Source: Helopsaltes ochotensis
Lineage: Eukaryota; Chordata; Aves; Passeriformes; Locustellidae
DNA: 64,000 bases
Reading direction: 5' to 3'
Assembly (NCBI GenBank): GCA_013400155.1
Contig: VXBM01000043.1
Span: 1,589,900 to 1,653,899, forward strand
The notes under the pieces are model-generated. The model worked only from the letters and a program-made list of their open reading frames with translations. It did no database searches and had not been told where the DNA came from. Made by a program: the position numbers and the translations under genes. Shown here piece after piece: positions 54,201 to 64,000 of this stretch. Numbering within the stretch: position 1 is the stretch's first letter; every line of letters starts with the position of its first letter.

Positions 54201-57200
54201 AAACCAAAACACCCCAGCCCTTCTGTGTTGATGCAGTAGACCCCATTAGAATGGCAGGGCTATCTGCGTGGTTATAGCTAGAGCAAGAGTCTATTGGTCA
54301 GAGGATTGTTGGTACCCTTGTAGCACATATGCAGTAGTCTCTGCCTGTCTGTGGTTTTGTTAAGGAAATGGGGAAAATGCTGCCTGTATTGCTCTTGCTT
54401 CATTTCTGTATTCTGAAACAAGTGTTAAGGAAACTTGTGTGATTATTCACTAGTTCAACTCCATCATTCTGATAGAAAACTAGTTATCAATGATCCTGGT
54501 TATGTTGATCTTAAAAAATTAAGTCTTAAGTGACTAAAACAAAAGGTAGAAAGAAACAGAGAATTAAAAACTCCAACCCAAATGTTGTGGTGGTGATGTT
54601 AAGAGTCTTATTCACAGTGCTTAAGTACCTGTAACTGGCAGAAAGGTAACTTATTTTTCAAAGCTGACTTTGCAAAGACAGGTAGTGCTTGCCTGTTCCA
54701 TCATTCTCTTTTATACTTCTGTTCTTGTTCAAGTTACAAGCATGTCAAACAAGGTAAGGGACTTTAAAAAATGTGATTGATCCACGGCTTCTGCCACAAG
54801 CAGAGGCTTTTGCTTCTTCAAGCTTCTAACATTAGGAAAAAAAATAAGACTGGCAATGCTTATGTTTTTCTAGGAGGAGCTTATTATTAGTCTACTGAGA
54901 ATTAGCACATGGCTTTTCTTCATGAGTGTACAAGTGCTTTCCTTGATACTGGGGCAATTTATGTGCACTCAAATTCTCAACAATTTACGTATAAGTGACC
55001 AAGGAGTGGAAAGTAACCCAACTCTTACGTGGCTGTGTTTTTACCCCTGTTTTCAGGTGTCTATTTCAGAGAGCTGTAACTGATTGGTAACACAGTGGTG
55101 GCTTTGGAAATTTTTAACTTTTTCAAAGGGAATCACAGAATTCATCTTAAAGCTTCAGAAAGCTTTCCCTGAGATCCAGTAGCTGAGGGAAGGATGGTAC
55201 TGGACAATTGATTTGGGTGTTTTAGAAAAAAATATTCACACCCCTGGACAGGAAATGCCAATTAATGCTTTTAACTACATAAAAGTTTTATCTTTTCTGA
55301 ATTTATTCAGCTGTCTTTTTGTAAAGGTATGCATAGATCTAAGAACAAGTTGCACACCCTACCATATCAATTAATGAAATTTCTTCCCAAAAATAATTGA
55401 GCTCCTAAATATACTTGGCAAATGTTTTTGTAAGGCAACTGATTCATAGAAAGCTTGGGTCTTGAGCTGAAGCACTGAAACTATGTAAACATTCTGTGGT
55501 AGCCAGATGTCCTTTAATAGCTTGATAATAATTGATTATTCTTCACATAAATTTCACTTTAGTGGGTTTTTTCTTGAACATACAACATATGTGGAATAGC
55601 CAACAAATACAAATTGTATCAATCAGATACAGTTTGACATTTTTAACACTTTTTAAACGTTACGAATGCCTGTTTACCATATGGTGTAAGTGGGTGTGCA
55701 GGAAACTACATTCTCATCAAGTCTGATATACTACTTTTCCATGATCTGAGCATGAACATTTCCTTTTAGTAGGTCCCGCTGAAGGCAAGCCTTTGAAGAA
55801 TGGGTGTGTAATTTTGGACAGTAACATTTACATTTGTGTACTTCTGTAGGTGGTTATTTTTAAATCAATTAATCCTTTAGCTTTTCTTACAATAACTTCA
55901 TTCATAAAATTTTATTCCATATTGATGCTGCAACGTGTGAAAAATGTAACAGAAAAGCAAAATTTGTATTTTCTTTCCACTGGTGCACTAGCTAGTTGTG
56001 ATTATTGTGGTCCCAGTATCCTATTTCCTTTTTATATTCTACATCTGTAGAAGATGTGGAATTCAAGGGAATTCTACAATCTTTGAACTGAAATCCTGTG
56101 TGTCATTGAATTAGTCATCATAGTTCCTTCAGAGATAAGCTCATTGTCATTTTCTGTAACTTAAAGATACTGACCCCAGATGCTGTTCTGGCTTGTTTGC
56201 ATACAATAAGGTTTAATTCAGTTAAGCAGACCCTCAATACCCACTTGTGCAGTATCTCAAATATACACTGGACCAGTGTTACTTAGAGCATGTAACTTAC
56301 CTCTCCATGCAAACCAGCAACTTGTGCTTGCTCCTTTCCCAGACAAAAGCTTCTGCTTCTGCTGCAACAGCCACCTGAAACTGGAAAAGTACTCAATGAT
56401 AACTACTTTTCAAATGACAAGTTAAAGCATCATTTAAAGGTCAAAAGGACACAGTTTTCCAAGAGAAAAGTGTTTGTACATATATTCATAAATATTTAAC
56501 ATGTTGCCCCAGCAAGATGCAACTTTTAACTAATGGCTGCAAACTTGAATGTGCCTCTCTGAAATTACTTTTGATTTAGTCTGTTGCTTATCTGATAATC
56601 AGTAGCTTAATTAGTTGTAAAACAAAGTGCAGGTAAGAAAAAAAATTGATCCATGTCTAAAACTTAATTTTTAACTTCCATTTCTCAATATTTAATGGCT
56701 GGCAACTTCTCTGAAAATAGCAATACATTTTTCTTTCTTTGTTGGTGTAAACTATAATAGCCACTCTTTAAACACTGTGTCTTAAACAGGGCCTGGCATT
56801 AAAAAAAAGCTTATAATTCATGAAACTATGTAATATCACTAATTTCAGTTCCAAAAAAAAAAAAAAAGCATGTGAGCTTCATGGTAATAAATATTTTGGT
56901 TTTAGAGTATTCTTTAAAACAGCACAAGCTTCTGCTGTTTTTGAAAAATAATGTCCTTGTTCATATCCTCTTAAGCCCATGGCAGGACTAAGAAAATTCA
57001 GATAAAAATACATGTAAATCTACATCATGGCCAGGAGAACGGTTTAGAGTGCTACAGCTACCTCACACCAGCACTCAGGAAGTCATGACTGTTTCTGCCA
57101 CCAGTTTTTTCATACACAACCTGCCTAATTCTGAGAAGGGTGAATTGAAGACAAGTAGAAATGCATCTCCTGGCCTTCCTCCCCTCTCCCTGTCTCCAGA

Positions 57201-58904
57201 CTAACGCTCTGCAGTGATCTCTGATCGCTCTGATCGTGTCCCAGCACTTCCTGTGTGCCCCGCTGATCAAGCCCAGGCTCCTGCCTGCGCAGGGGGCTCT
57301 GATTTAGCAGCCCGGGGAGTAACCCCGGTACCTCCCCCAGGAAAGAAACAACTCGGTCTGTCTGGCGTGAAGTGCAATACAAAACCCAATGGCCTCAGGC
57401 CAAAAGTCACCAACCTGACTCGGAATACTTCTCTTTTATATACTTTGGCTTGCAGAGTTATATATACTGCAGAGTTTATGCTTAAGTCATTTCTTTCCAC
57501 ACCTTGCCCTTACCTTAAGCATCTCTGAAAGTCCTTCTTATCAAGTGCCAGTGTTTGAGAGCTGAACTATTTAACTAAATGCACATACTGAAATGGAATC
57601 CAGAAAGAAATGGGAAGTAATTTTAGCTCATTAAAAGGTTTTGTTGTTGTTGTTTGGTTGGGGTTTTTTTGTAATTTTTTGAATGAATTCTTATTTACTG
57701 TGTCTTGTAAGGTCCTTTGTTTCTGTTTTATCACTCTTCTTGCTGAGTTAGAAGAATCTTCTCATAGGCAGCTTTTTTCAGGTGGAGGTGGTCTTAATAC
57801 CAGTGACTGCAGGGAGATTGATCCCAGCTGTTACTCACTTGAAGACTTCCTGAGCTGGGAAGTTTTTAGGAAGCTGTAGACTACCTTGAATCTCTTATTA
57901 AAAGTGCATCATTGCACAGATGTATTCTAAAATAACTCTTTTGTGTATGGTGTCAGTGGTACTGTTTATCTACAATATTTGAGACAAAGTAACTGTTGCT
58001 AGGATAGGAGTTCTTGTTAAGTGATCTTGTCAGTAATCTTTGGTGTTGAAAATTCTTAACATTCAAGCATAAGCTATATTAAAGTATAAACTTTAATACT
58101 TGATTTTGTTCATTAAAGATTTTTTAATATTTGGTCTTAGGACGATTCAGCTATTACTGCCTTTGCAATATTTTGTAGTAGAATTAGGAAAAAAGGGAAG
58201 GACTTCAGGGTAAAAATATATTTGGATACATTAAAGGGCAAAAGAGAACAAACAGCTCAGTATTTCACCTCATCTGCATACAGATATTATATATGCAGGT
58301 GATCTGCATAGTGGTCGCTCCTTCCAAACTGAGGAATTTTAAATCTCTTTTATATTTTAGTCATATGAAGAAGTATATCACTTGCATTGTGTGACTGTTT
58401 AGGAGCTTTTGGTAAAGAAATAGATGATTTGGACCCTTTTATATATGTAATTGTATGTTCTGCACTTTGTTCATTCTGACATCTGTCTACATTATATAAC
58501 ATCTATGTACAATTGATTAGAGGCATACAAACTGCTCTCATTTTTTCTAATTAAATTTTTTTATTTACTACATACTAATAAAAATCATATTTTGGTACCA
58601 CTTCTATTCTATATCATACAGTCTATTATATGCTGTAATTAATCAAATCTGACATTACAAATTGCTTTTCTTCAATACAGTTGTTTGAACTCATAAGCTT
58701 TGCTTTTTAACATCTGCCACTCAAAAGTTGCTTTACTGTATGAAATATGTTTGGGTTTTTTCCAGATTGTCACAAACAACTCCACTTTTCAAGAATACTC
58801 AGACAAGCCCAATGTGCACACAGTTTCTAACCACATTACTGGAAGAACTGCATTTCAAAAATGAAGATCTGGAAAGTTTAACAAGAATATTTAGAATGGA
58901 CTGA
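24253..58904 (+). CDS. RPAP2: RPAP2, RNA polymerase II CTD Ser5 phosphatase (Rtr1 family), 11 exons, start missing
   Basis: The exons are 24253-24298, 24824-24938, 26022-26120, 27163-27228, 28413-28501, 30699-30734, 31586-32519, 32836-32930, 34650-34730, 40827-40895 and 58766-58904 (TGA). All phases join, giving 589 residues after the missing exon 1 (human 612 in all). Matches to human RPAP2 include KKIECEKKALSIVEQLLEED, KDIVDERSIIKLCGYPLCQN, PKQKYRISTKTNRVYDITER, CSNFCYRASKYFEAQI, DSSSDTEQGFISSVLPG, RRIVLEKL, RLTNRNIIHK and [16 protein letters not shown]. From family knowledge, RPAP2 removes Ser5 phosphate from the polymerase II C-terminal domain, acts at snRNA genes and helps import the polymerase into the nucleus. 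The zinc ligands CX4C and CX3C are intact. The gene is divergent from GLMN and probably shares its promoter. Confidence 0.96.
25225..25671 (-). mobile_element. Solo LTR of an endogenous retrovirus, RPAP2 intron 3, antisense
   Basis: The 447-bp block starts TGATGCCTT and ends AAGGCATCA, perfect 9-bp terminal inverted repeats with the canonical TG...CA ends. It is flanked on both sides by ATAC (25221-25224 and 25672-25675), a candidate 4-bp target-site duplication. Read on the minus strand it has a TATAAAA box near 25409-25403 and an AATAAA at 25291-25286. That gives a plausible U3-R-U5 order with a short U5. No internal gag, pol or env sequence is present, so it is a recombined solo LTR. Its sharp ends suggest a younger insertion than the GLMN-intron LTR. 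The 91-codon frame inside (25389-25664) is not a host gene. Confidence 0.85.
26022..28501 (+). CDS. RPAP2: RPAP2 zinc-binding Rtr1 domain exons (26022-26120, 27163-27228, 28413-28501)
   Basis: These three exons encode the catalytic and metal-binding core. The first gives GKCITPSHYKDIVDERSI and then KLCGYPLC, the CX4C pair. The second gives VPKQKYRISTKTNRVYDITE. The third opens with CFCSNFC, the CX3C pair, followed by SKYFEAQISKSPVW. Human RPAP2 has serine where the bird has the first cysteine of the third exon, so the bird protein carries one extra cysteine two residues before the zinc ligands. All junctions are GT-AG. Confidence 0.94.
27362..27397. repeat. Partial 24-bp tandem duplication
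   Basis: TGTTTGAACATG occurs at 27362-27373 and again exactly 24 bases later at 27386-27397, with similar flanks. It is a small local duplication in RPAP2 intron 5. Confidence 0.6.
30310..30635 (+). mobile_element. Two adjacent CR1 LINE 3' fragments, RPAP2 intron 6
   Basis: The first piece has CR1 3'-end wording: CATCTTTGGAGGTTTTCAAG, GGCTGACCTAATCTAGTGCT, TTTCAAGCAGGAGATCAGAC and CCAGAGGTCCTTTCTGAC. About 120 bases on, a second ending appears with GTGTTGGACTAGAAGATCCT and ATGTCCCTTCCAAAC. Both are plus-oriented and diverged. They could be two nested insertions or one element with an internal duplication. The minus-strand reading frame at 30385-30618 is antisense to them and is not a gene. 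The block ends about 60 bases before the RPAP2 exon at 30699. Confidence 0.75.
31586..32519 (+). CDS. RPAP2: RPAP2 large central exon (934 nt, 311 codons)
   Basis: The acceptor TGTTGTAG opens on a frame reading SGQSGEEVKLRDEVIQASDI, which matches human [20 protein letters not shown]. It encodes a serine-rich acidic stretch (DTASDSSSDTEQGFISSVLP), a basic patch (RKSILKKKHAQE), a conserved TLMEWRTEETLKFLYGPNY module, an acidic ELDEDDLDAPDDLD run and VKPVPSYEKLKEETEFLELR. Most of it looks disordered; the MEWRTEETL module and the PSYEKLKEE helix are the conserved islands. The donor is GTAAGTG at 32520; reading through it would add 15 codons before a stop at 32564. Confidence 0.95.
34337..34390. 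repeat. Hairpin with 15-bp perfect outer stem
   Basis: CATAATTGTAATAAT (34337-34351) pairs perfectly with ATTATTACAATTATG (34376-34390). Inside it TTTCAG (34356-34361) pairs with CTGAAA (34364-34369). The whole 54-base segment in RPAP2 intron 9 could fold as one stem with a small bulge. Origin unknown: a miniature transposon remnant or a local inverted duplication are both possible. Confidence 0.75.
34731..40826 (+). other. RPAP2 intron 10, no gene seen
   Basis: A 6.1-kb AT-rich intron. I see no exon-like conserved frame, RNA gene or clear transposon. A short run of alternating TA, TG and CA dinucleotides lies near 36060-36092. The overlapping open frames around 37.9-38.36 kb have no recognisable family. 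Confidence 0.65.
41442..41460. repeat. 9-bp-arm palindrome
   Basis: AATACTGGG, one spacer A, then CCCAGTATT: a perfect dyad of 19 bases in RPAP2 intron 11. It could be a protein-binding dyad or chance. Confidence 0.7.
50207..50243. repeat. Perfect 18-bp inverted repeat with 1-nt spacer
   Basis: TGTGTCTGTGAACTAACA (50207-50224), a single C, then TGTTAGTTCACAGACACA (50226-50243), its exact reverse complement. Pairing stops abruptly on both flanks. It is mixed in base composition, so it is not explained by AT richness. No target duplication or known transposon end was recognised. Confidence 0.9.
57150..57420. other. Unexplained GC-richer block in RPAP2 intron 11
   Basis: A sharply bounded segment with several CpGs, including CCCGGGGAGTAACCCCGG near 57310-57330, inside otherwise AT-rich intron. 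Short frames are open on both strands but none is recognised. It could be part of an old LTR, a small regulatory CpG cluster or an exon of a non-coding RNA. Confidence 0.4.
58766..58904 (+). CDS. RPAP2: RPAP2 terminal coding exon
   Basis: The acceptor TTTTTCCAG leads into a frame that completes an ATA codon and reads LSQTTPLFKNTQTSPMCTQF, then [20 protein letters not shown] and IFRMD before TGA. Human ends [26 protein letters not shown], so the bird tail is a few residues shorter. Its phase fits the exon ending at 40895, 17.9 kb upstream, which confirms the long intron. Confidence 0.95.
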
Positions 58905-60244
58905 CAACAGGAATGGTCAGTCAACTTTAAGCTACCTTGTGTGTCTTAAAACCAAGCTGGTTAACCACAGGTTTAATATTCAGCATTTTGTAAGTATGTA
59001 TAACTACAGATTGTATCAGCTGGAGCAGAAAATGTGTGAAGCAAGTTTTAAAGTAAAGAAATATATATGGTATGGAAATGAGTGTCATCATTTTCTCACT
59101 TACAGTAAATGCTAGCTGCTTACTTATCACACTAATCTTTTGATAATGTATGGTTGGTTTACTGCAATTTTGAGAGGAATTTTTACTACCACAATATATT
59201 AAAAAATATTCTGTGTGGCTACAATGGCTGAGACTCAGCAGGGTTTTTTAAATTAATACAATGAAATTGTTAGGTTTTGTGATATAAAATTGAGTTAGAA
59301 GCTGCATATTTCTTGCATAATCTTGAGATTACATTTTTCATTCCAGGTAGGCCAAAGAATTTAAGAGCAAATATCTTACTTATGTTGATCATACTCAGCT
59401 GATTTAATTAATATAGCATTATAGTATCATTACTGATCTCACTCCTTTGTTCCCCACAGAGTAACATGATCATCTTAGCATCTCCTACAACCTGAAATAG
59501 TTGCACAGAGAACAGAAGAACACCTTCAGTTGTTTGAGCTTTTTTAAATGAAAAATGATATTTAGTATGAATTGTAGTACTTGCACTTCTGCATTTTCAT
59601 TTCCTTCCTATGGGTAAGAATTTTGAAGTCTTGTGAAGAAGCTGACTAACCACAGTTGTTCAAGTTAAAATATGGATCGTGTGAAAAGTGTTTAAAAGCA
59701 GTAGAAAGGAATTTGGATTGGTTTGTTTTTTCTTGGTTTGGAAATTTTCAAAGTTTGTCCGCAGGGATCAGGGAAGAAGGGCAGGAAAAGCGTCTGAGCC
59801 TCCGGTGGTAAGAGCAGTGCTGCTGACATTTCTCCAGTTGCCGTTGTCCATGGAGCAGAAACCTTTAACAAAGATGACAACAGTACACAAATATGTCTCA
59901 TAGCCTGTTTGTCTTGGTACTTCTAAGAAAAGGGGTAGTCTTTGAACCTGTGTAAAAGTTATTTTTAAACAGACTCCAGTTGTTACTAATTTGGACCTTT
60001 AAAATATATTTTAATAACTAAAGTTATTTTGCTTTCAGTAGTCATTTCATTTCAAAGAGTTCTGTTATTTAGGCTGTGTGTTTGGAATTGCTTCTGTCAC
60101 TGATGATAAATTACACTTTGAAACTAGTCCACTAGTAATTCTTAATGATTCCATAATATGTTTCATTGCATAGTTCTCAGTTCATAGGACACTGTATTTT
60201 GAGAGACTTGAGAAGAAAGTTGTAATTGACACTGCTTAGTCTGC

Positions 60245-60250
60245 AATAAA
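60245..60250 (+). terminator. Candidate RPAP2 poly(A) signal
   Basis: An AATAAA hexamer in the sequence TGCAATAAATGCC, about 1.34 kb after the RPAP2 stop. Weak evidence, since hexamers are common in this AT-rich sequence. Confidence 0.2.
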
Positions 60251-60677
60251 TGCCAGCAACTAGTTAAGGCTGAGGCAAGCCTTACCAGGGCTGCTACACA
60301 TCCACTCCATTTAAAAAACCAAAGTTTATTTCTTTGGTTTGCTTCTGTAATTGGACACCAGAAAGGAACTCTTCACTTAACTAGTTCACCGCTGTGTAGT
60401 TCCCTCATGATAATCAGAGTAAATATGCAGATTACCCCTGACACACAGAAACTCATGCAGTTTTGCCGTGGAAGCTTCATTATGCAGTAGACTTTATTTA
60501 GGAGATGCTTGATTTTTCCAAACTTCCATTGTAATGGGAAGTTATGTTCAGTGTAAGTTGTAAAAGCAACAATTTAGAATTAGGATAACCTTTAATGCAG
60601 AGTTACAGCTATGCGTTTTTCTAAGTATGCAGTAGGGGAAAAAATACCCATTATGATCAGAATGTGTCTGATACAAA

Positions 60678-60718
60678 ATTTTTAAGAATTACTTAGTTTG
60701 TAAGTAATTCTTAAAAAT
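60678..60718. repeat. Perfect 18-bp inverted repeat with 5-nt loop
   Basis: ATTTTTAAGAATTACTTA (60678-60695), loop GTTTG, then TAAGTAATTCTTAAAAAT (60701-60718), its exact reverse complement. It is AT-rich but too long and perfect to be comfortable as chance. It lies downstream of RPAP2, possibly within or just past its 3' UTR. Confidence 0.9.
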
Positions 60719-61594
60719 AATAGATGTAAGTTACTTTGGTTTTGTACCATGATGGAAAATGTTTACTTGATACATGTGGAGAGAAGGGTCAAGACCTCAC
60801 CAAAAGATAAACTTCTGTAGAAGACTGAGTAATAGGTATGATGCTCTGAGCAGAACTTAAACCTTGAATTTGTATCTATTCACTTCTGATTTTAGAAGTT
60901 GACTAGATTTCTATTTTTAGCTAGTGGATTCTGAGCAAGCCATTATCATGTTCCATGCATGTTTACCTAGCGGCACAAGGATTACCTCACAACAGTTCTG
61001 TCAAACAGAGTACATCTAGAAGGCATTACAAATGTACATCTTACCAGGAATGTGACTGTGTTTCATCAGGTTTGATGGCTCTCATTTGGAGTTTTTACAC
61101 TTCCTGTCAGTTGTGTGATGATTTTTTTTTTGGTAGTTATTTTTAGGCTTGGTCTTTAGCACCTACTGTGTAGGAAATGTATGATCTTGTAATAAGAATG
61201 AATAGGTTGCAGGCTCAAAGACCTCTTTATCAGTGTTCACTATAACTGCTTTTACTGTCTGCCTCAGCAGCTCAAAAAAAGTCAGCTTTCAGGATTTTTG
61301 CATCTCTTCTTTCACTGCTGTGTAGTAAGCTGCCTCATTCTTTTGCTTGCCCTACGAGAACAAAATAACATTTCTCCATCCATGAGGCCAGAAGAAAAAT
61401 ACTATGAACGTAGTATGTTGGGAATACTCTGAAGGGATATTCTTCACTTACTTGTAATGATTACTCTGTTGGACATGAGTAACACGTGTAAATAAATGCA
61501 GGAAATATACATATATACCCAATACTTTTGAATTGGAGAGAGGCTCATCCCAAAGGATCTTTCAATACTGTCAGCTTTAACTGGTATATAAAAA

Positions 61595-61624
61595 TCAAGT
61601 GCCAAAAACTCAAGTACCAAAAAT
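61595..61624. repeat. 15-bp tandem duplication
   Basis: TCAAGTGCCAAAAAC followed directly by TCAAGTACCAAAAAT: two copies with two differences. Confidence 0.75.
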
Positions 61625-62272
61625 TCAGTTCATGTATGTCATTTTCTTATGAGCATGCTTTGTAACAGCCTAACTGCTTAGAAATGTTCAAATCTAGATA
61701 TCATTTTTAATCTTAAATTTCTGTCACAGCTATCTGTCCTTCAGAATATGTCACTCCTTCTTAACTCAGCTGGTTTTTGGTGGTGTTCTGCCCCTTCTCA
61801 TTTTGCTTATGTTAGCAGACGGATTGTTTCCTTGTGGCCTTGTTTCTGTGCTTACTGTTTTTCCTTCTGTGTTAGTTAAACAGTTGAGAGCAGTTGACAT
61901 TTGGGTCAGTGGTGGTTTCAGCCTTATCTCAGATACACTAAATTGTAGTGACTGACTTCTGAGCTGCAGGTGTGGAGAGACATCATGAATCTGGGGCTTA
62001 GGGTAAATGGGCCACAAGCCTCTATTTCTGAACAGCTCTGTGAAAGGGGCATAAACTTGGTAAAGCCATCAGTACCTTAGATGATAAGGATCGTAGAGTC
62101 TCAGAATTTCATTGCCATAATCGTGTAAAGCATCCAGCACTGTCTGGCCATGGACCTGTAGCAGGGCAGCCAGAGTGTGATGTGTGCCTTTTAATTGCAG
62201 GGGGGCAGGAAGGAGACCAGACTTACACGGTGATTTTTTTTCCTGACATATATAATCAATTTAGTAAAGAAT

Positions 62273-62322
62273 AGAAGAACAGCTTAAAGTTTGAACTAGA
62301 AGAACAGTTTAAAGCTTGAAGC
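62273..62322. repeat. 25-bp tandem duplication
   Basis: Two adjacent 25-base copies, each starting AGAAGAACAG and continuing with YTTAAAGYTTGAA, with a handful of substitutions between them. It is a local duplication that has since diverged. Confidence 0.8.
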
Positions 62323-64000
62323 AAAGCTTGCTTCATGCTGTTGCAGCTCTTCTGCTTCCAAGGAGGAATGTGTGACACATACCTGCATGTCACAGAACGG
62401 ATTTCTTACCATGTTTTTCATAGCTATATGAAAAAATGTCAGAAAGAGAACAAGCACATACACAGAGTCACATTTTCTCAACATTATTCAAAGCAGTCTT
62501 TATGCTGGCCAGAGAGGCTGATGGAAAGACTTTTGTGTCTATTTTCACACCAGAGTTCAGTTCAGTCCGGGAAATACTCTCAGTGTAAGCACTGCACACT
62601 GTAATACTGAATTTCCTAGCGCAGAGCCCTTCACTGCTGCCATTTGATTATTTTTGCCCATGCTTAGTGATTTTTCTTGGATTTTGGGGAGAAAAGGAGG
62701 AGTTAGAGTGATTCACCCAATGTTCACCATTTCAGGAAAGTAGAAAAGTCATAATGTAACCCATTCATGTTCAGGTTTTTGAAGCAATTACCTTGAATCT
62801 GTGTAAAGTTTGCAAATCAAGCTAGATATGGAAATGCAAACTTCTACATTAAAGCAAACAGAAGAGAGACTGATTTATTTAATTGAAAACTATCAAAACA
62901 AAAGAATTCCTTAGTAAATCTAGAGCAGCATAACTGACAGGGCTGTGCCTGTCTAAACCCAGGGCTGGAAATTTAGATCTACCCTGTCTTTTAAAGGGAG
63001 ATGCAGGGAGTGACAAGGAGCATGGTATGTGTACGAGACATGTCTGGGGCCTCACAGGCTGTGTCCGTACAACACGTACAAGAATCACCTGTATTTGCAC
63101 TCCTCAGTTTCAGTGAGTAGCTTAAAAGTGAGACATCTGTTGTGGTTTTAGGGGGAAAATAACGGTTTTGTGAATCTTGATGTTCCATGTCCTACCCTTC
63201 TCCCCCTAGTTTGAAAGAACCTGGGCTCTACAAAGTGCAAGAGGGGATGAGCACTTCAGCTGGTCATGTCTCTTTTAACTGCTGAGAAAAAAGGACTAGC
63301 ACATCAGAGAGAAGAAAAAGGAAGAGAGAAGGGGAAAGCAGTACTCATACCTTCTAAATTTAGGCATCCAAACTTAGGTACCTGCCTGTCTTCATTTGCT
63401 TCAGAGAGAACTGATGCTCTTAAATATAGGGTCTCCAAATCTTACCTTGGTGCACTTATGAAGTGGATGGTAGTGATGCCTCTGCTCCTATTCCCTCATG
63501 GGGCAAAGAAAGCAGAAAAGTCAGCCAAGAATGTTGACACAGTAGACTGGCTCTCCCTGGAGTAATTTGTAGTAGAGTGTGGCACAAAACTGAATGGGGA
63601 CCTGCCCCTGCACAGTGGGCAGTTTCTAAGCAATCTGATCCTATTGTTCACTTATTTTGATGGCTACTACTTCATACAATTTTTTCTTAACCTGTAAGAG
63701 TTAACAACAAAAGAATTCGAGTGAGTGGCAGTCTTTAGAGGAAAAAAATAATGCCCCTATTTTGAAATTAAGTCACACTCTAGTTCAAGAGTTTGCCTCT
63801 AAGTTTTCCATACTTACTGTTTATTTCTGCAATTGCATGTGAACACAGTACTGTGGGTGAGGTTTAGCTTGATCTCACTGGGACAGCAGGTAATGCTGAA
63901 CTGTCATTTCCAGTGAGCATTAAATATTGAAAGCACAGACTCAGCCTCTCTTTTTGGCAAGTCTTAAGTTTCCATTAGAAGCAGATGGTATACAAGGCAG

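Larger units (their letters stand above)
40896..58765 (+). other. RPAP2 intron 11 (17.9 kb), no gene seen
   Basis: This is the longest intron by far, separating the RLTNRNIIHK exon from the final exon. Open frames of 60-110 codons occur by chance, and none matches a family I recognise. Local features are a 9-bp palindrome (41442-41460), a perfect 18-bp hairpin (50207-50243), homopolymer-rich T/G tracts near 48966-49013, and a GC-richer block near 57150-57420. Conserved regulatory DNA for the neighbouring GFI1 gene could lie here, but sequence alone does not show it. Confidence 0.6.
58905..64000 (+). other. RPAP2 3' UTR and downstream flank, no coding exon seen
   Basis: No conserved reading frame, RNA gene or intact transposon is recognisable. 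An AATAAA at 60245-60250 is one candidate end for RPAP2, 1.34 kb past the stop; others exist. By synteny GFI1 should follow further right, but no zinc-finger or SNAG-domain frame is present here. Small local duplications and one hairpin are listed separately. Confidence 0.65.

Noticed and set aside
62085..62170. Possible minus-oriented CR1 end (GATCGTAGAGTCTCAGAATTT)
   Set aside because: Similarity is limited to a few words; I could not follow it further.
58905..64000. Start of GFI1 expected from synteny
   Set aside because: No SNAG-domain or C2H2 zinc-finger frame is present; GFI1 must lie further right if synteny holds.
1..64000. tRNA, rRNA, CRISPR array or prokaryotic-style operon
   Set aside because: None seen on either strand; every supported gene is a spliced vertebrate gene.

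Overview
The window is vertebrate nuclear DNA and almost certainly avian, probably from a songbird. It has AT-rich introns, chicken-repeat-1 (CR1) LINE 3' ends and avian-type retroviral LTRs. Split genes are spliced at GT-AG sites and encode orthologues of human proteins. Gene order and orientation (SPO16 plus, GLMN minus, RPAP2 plus) match human 1p22.1 (C1orf146-GLMN-RPAP2, followed there by GFI1). I see no sign of bacterial, plasmid or phage DNA, and no CRISPR array.

Region 1 (1-5.4 kb, + strand) holds the last four coding exons of SPO16 (C1orf146), a meiotic crossover factor. Its first exon or exons lie to the left of the window. One intron carries a CR1 fragment. Region 2 (5.36-6.38 kb) is the short convergent interval where the 3' ends of SPO16 and GLMN face each other.

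Region 3 (6.38-23.0 kb, - strand) is GLMN (glomulin). I rebuilt 18 coding exons with consistent splice phases, giving a 597-residue product against 594 in human. A probable untranslated first exon lies near 22.94 kb. A degraded avian LTR sits in one intron. Region 4 (about 22.9-23.95 kb) is a CpG-rich divergent promoter between GLMN and RPAP2, interrupted by a 181-base assembly gap that probably hides much of the first exon of RPAP2.

Region 5 (24.25-58.9 kb, + strand) is RPAP2, the RNA polymerase II CTD phosphatase related to yeast Rtr1. I rebuilt 11 coding exons (about 589 residues plus the unseen N-terminus). They include the zinc-binding CX4C...CX3C region, a 311-codon disordered exon and a final exon 17.9 kb away. 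A well-preserved solo LTR with matching short target duplications lies antisense in intron 3, and CR1 fragments lie in intron 6. Region 6 (58.9-64 kb) has no recognisable coding exon; it is the 3' UTR and flank of RPAP2.

The three genes share no pathway; their proximity reflects conserved synteny and one shared promoter. I found no convincing new multigene system. The best unexplained signals are three compact hairpins (two with perfect 18-bp stems), a NAGNAG acceptor in GLMN, possible antisense overlap of the SPO16 and GLMN 3' ends, and the gap over the RPAP2 start.
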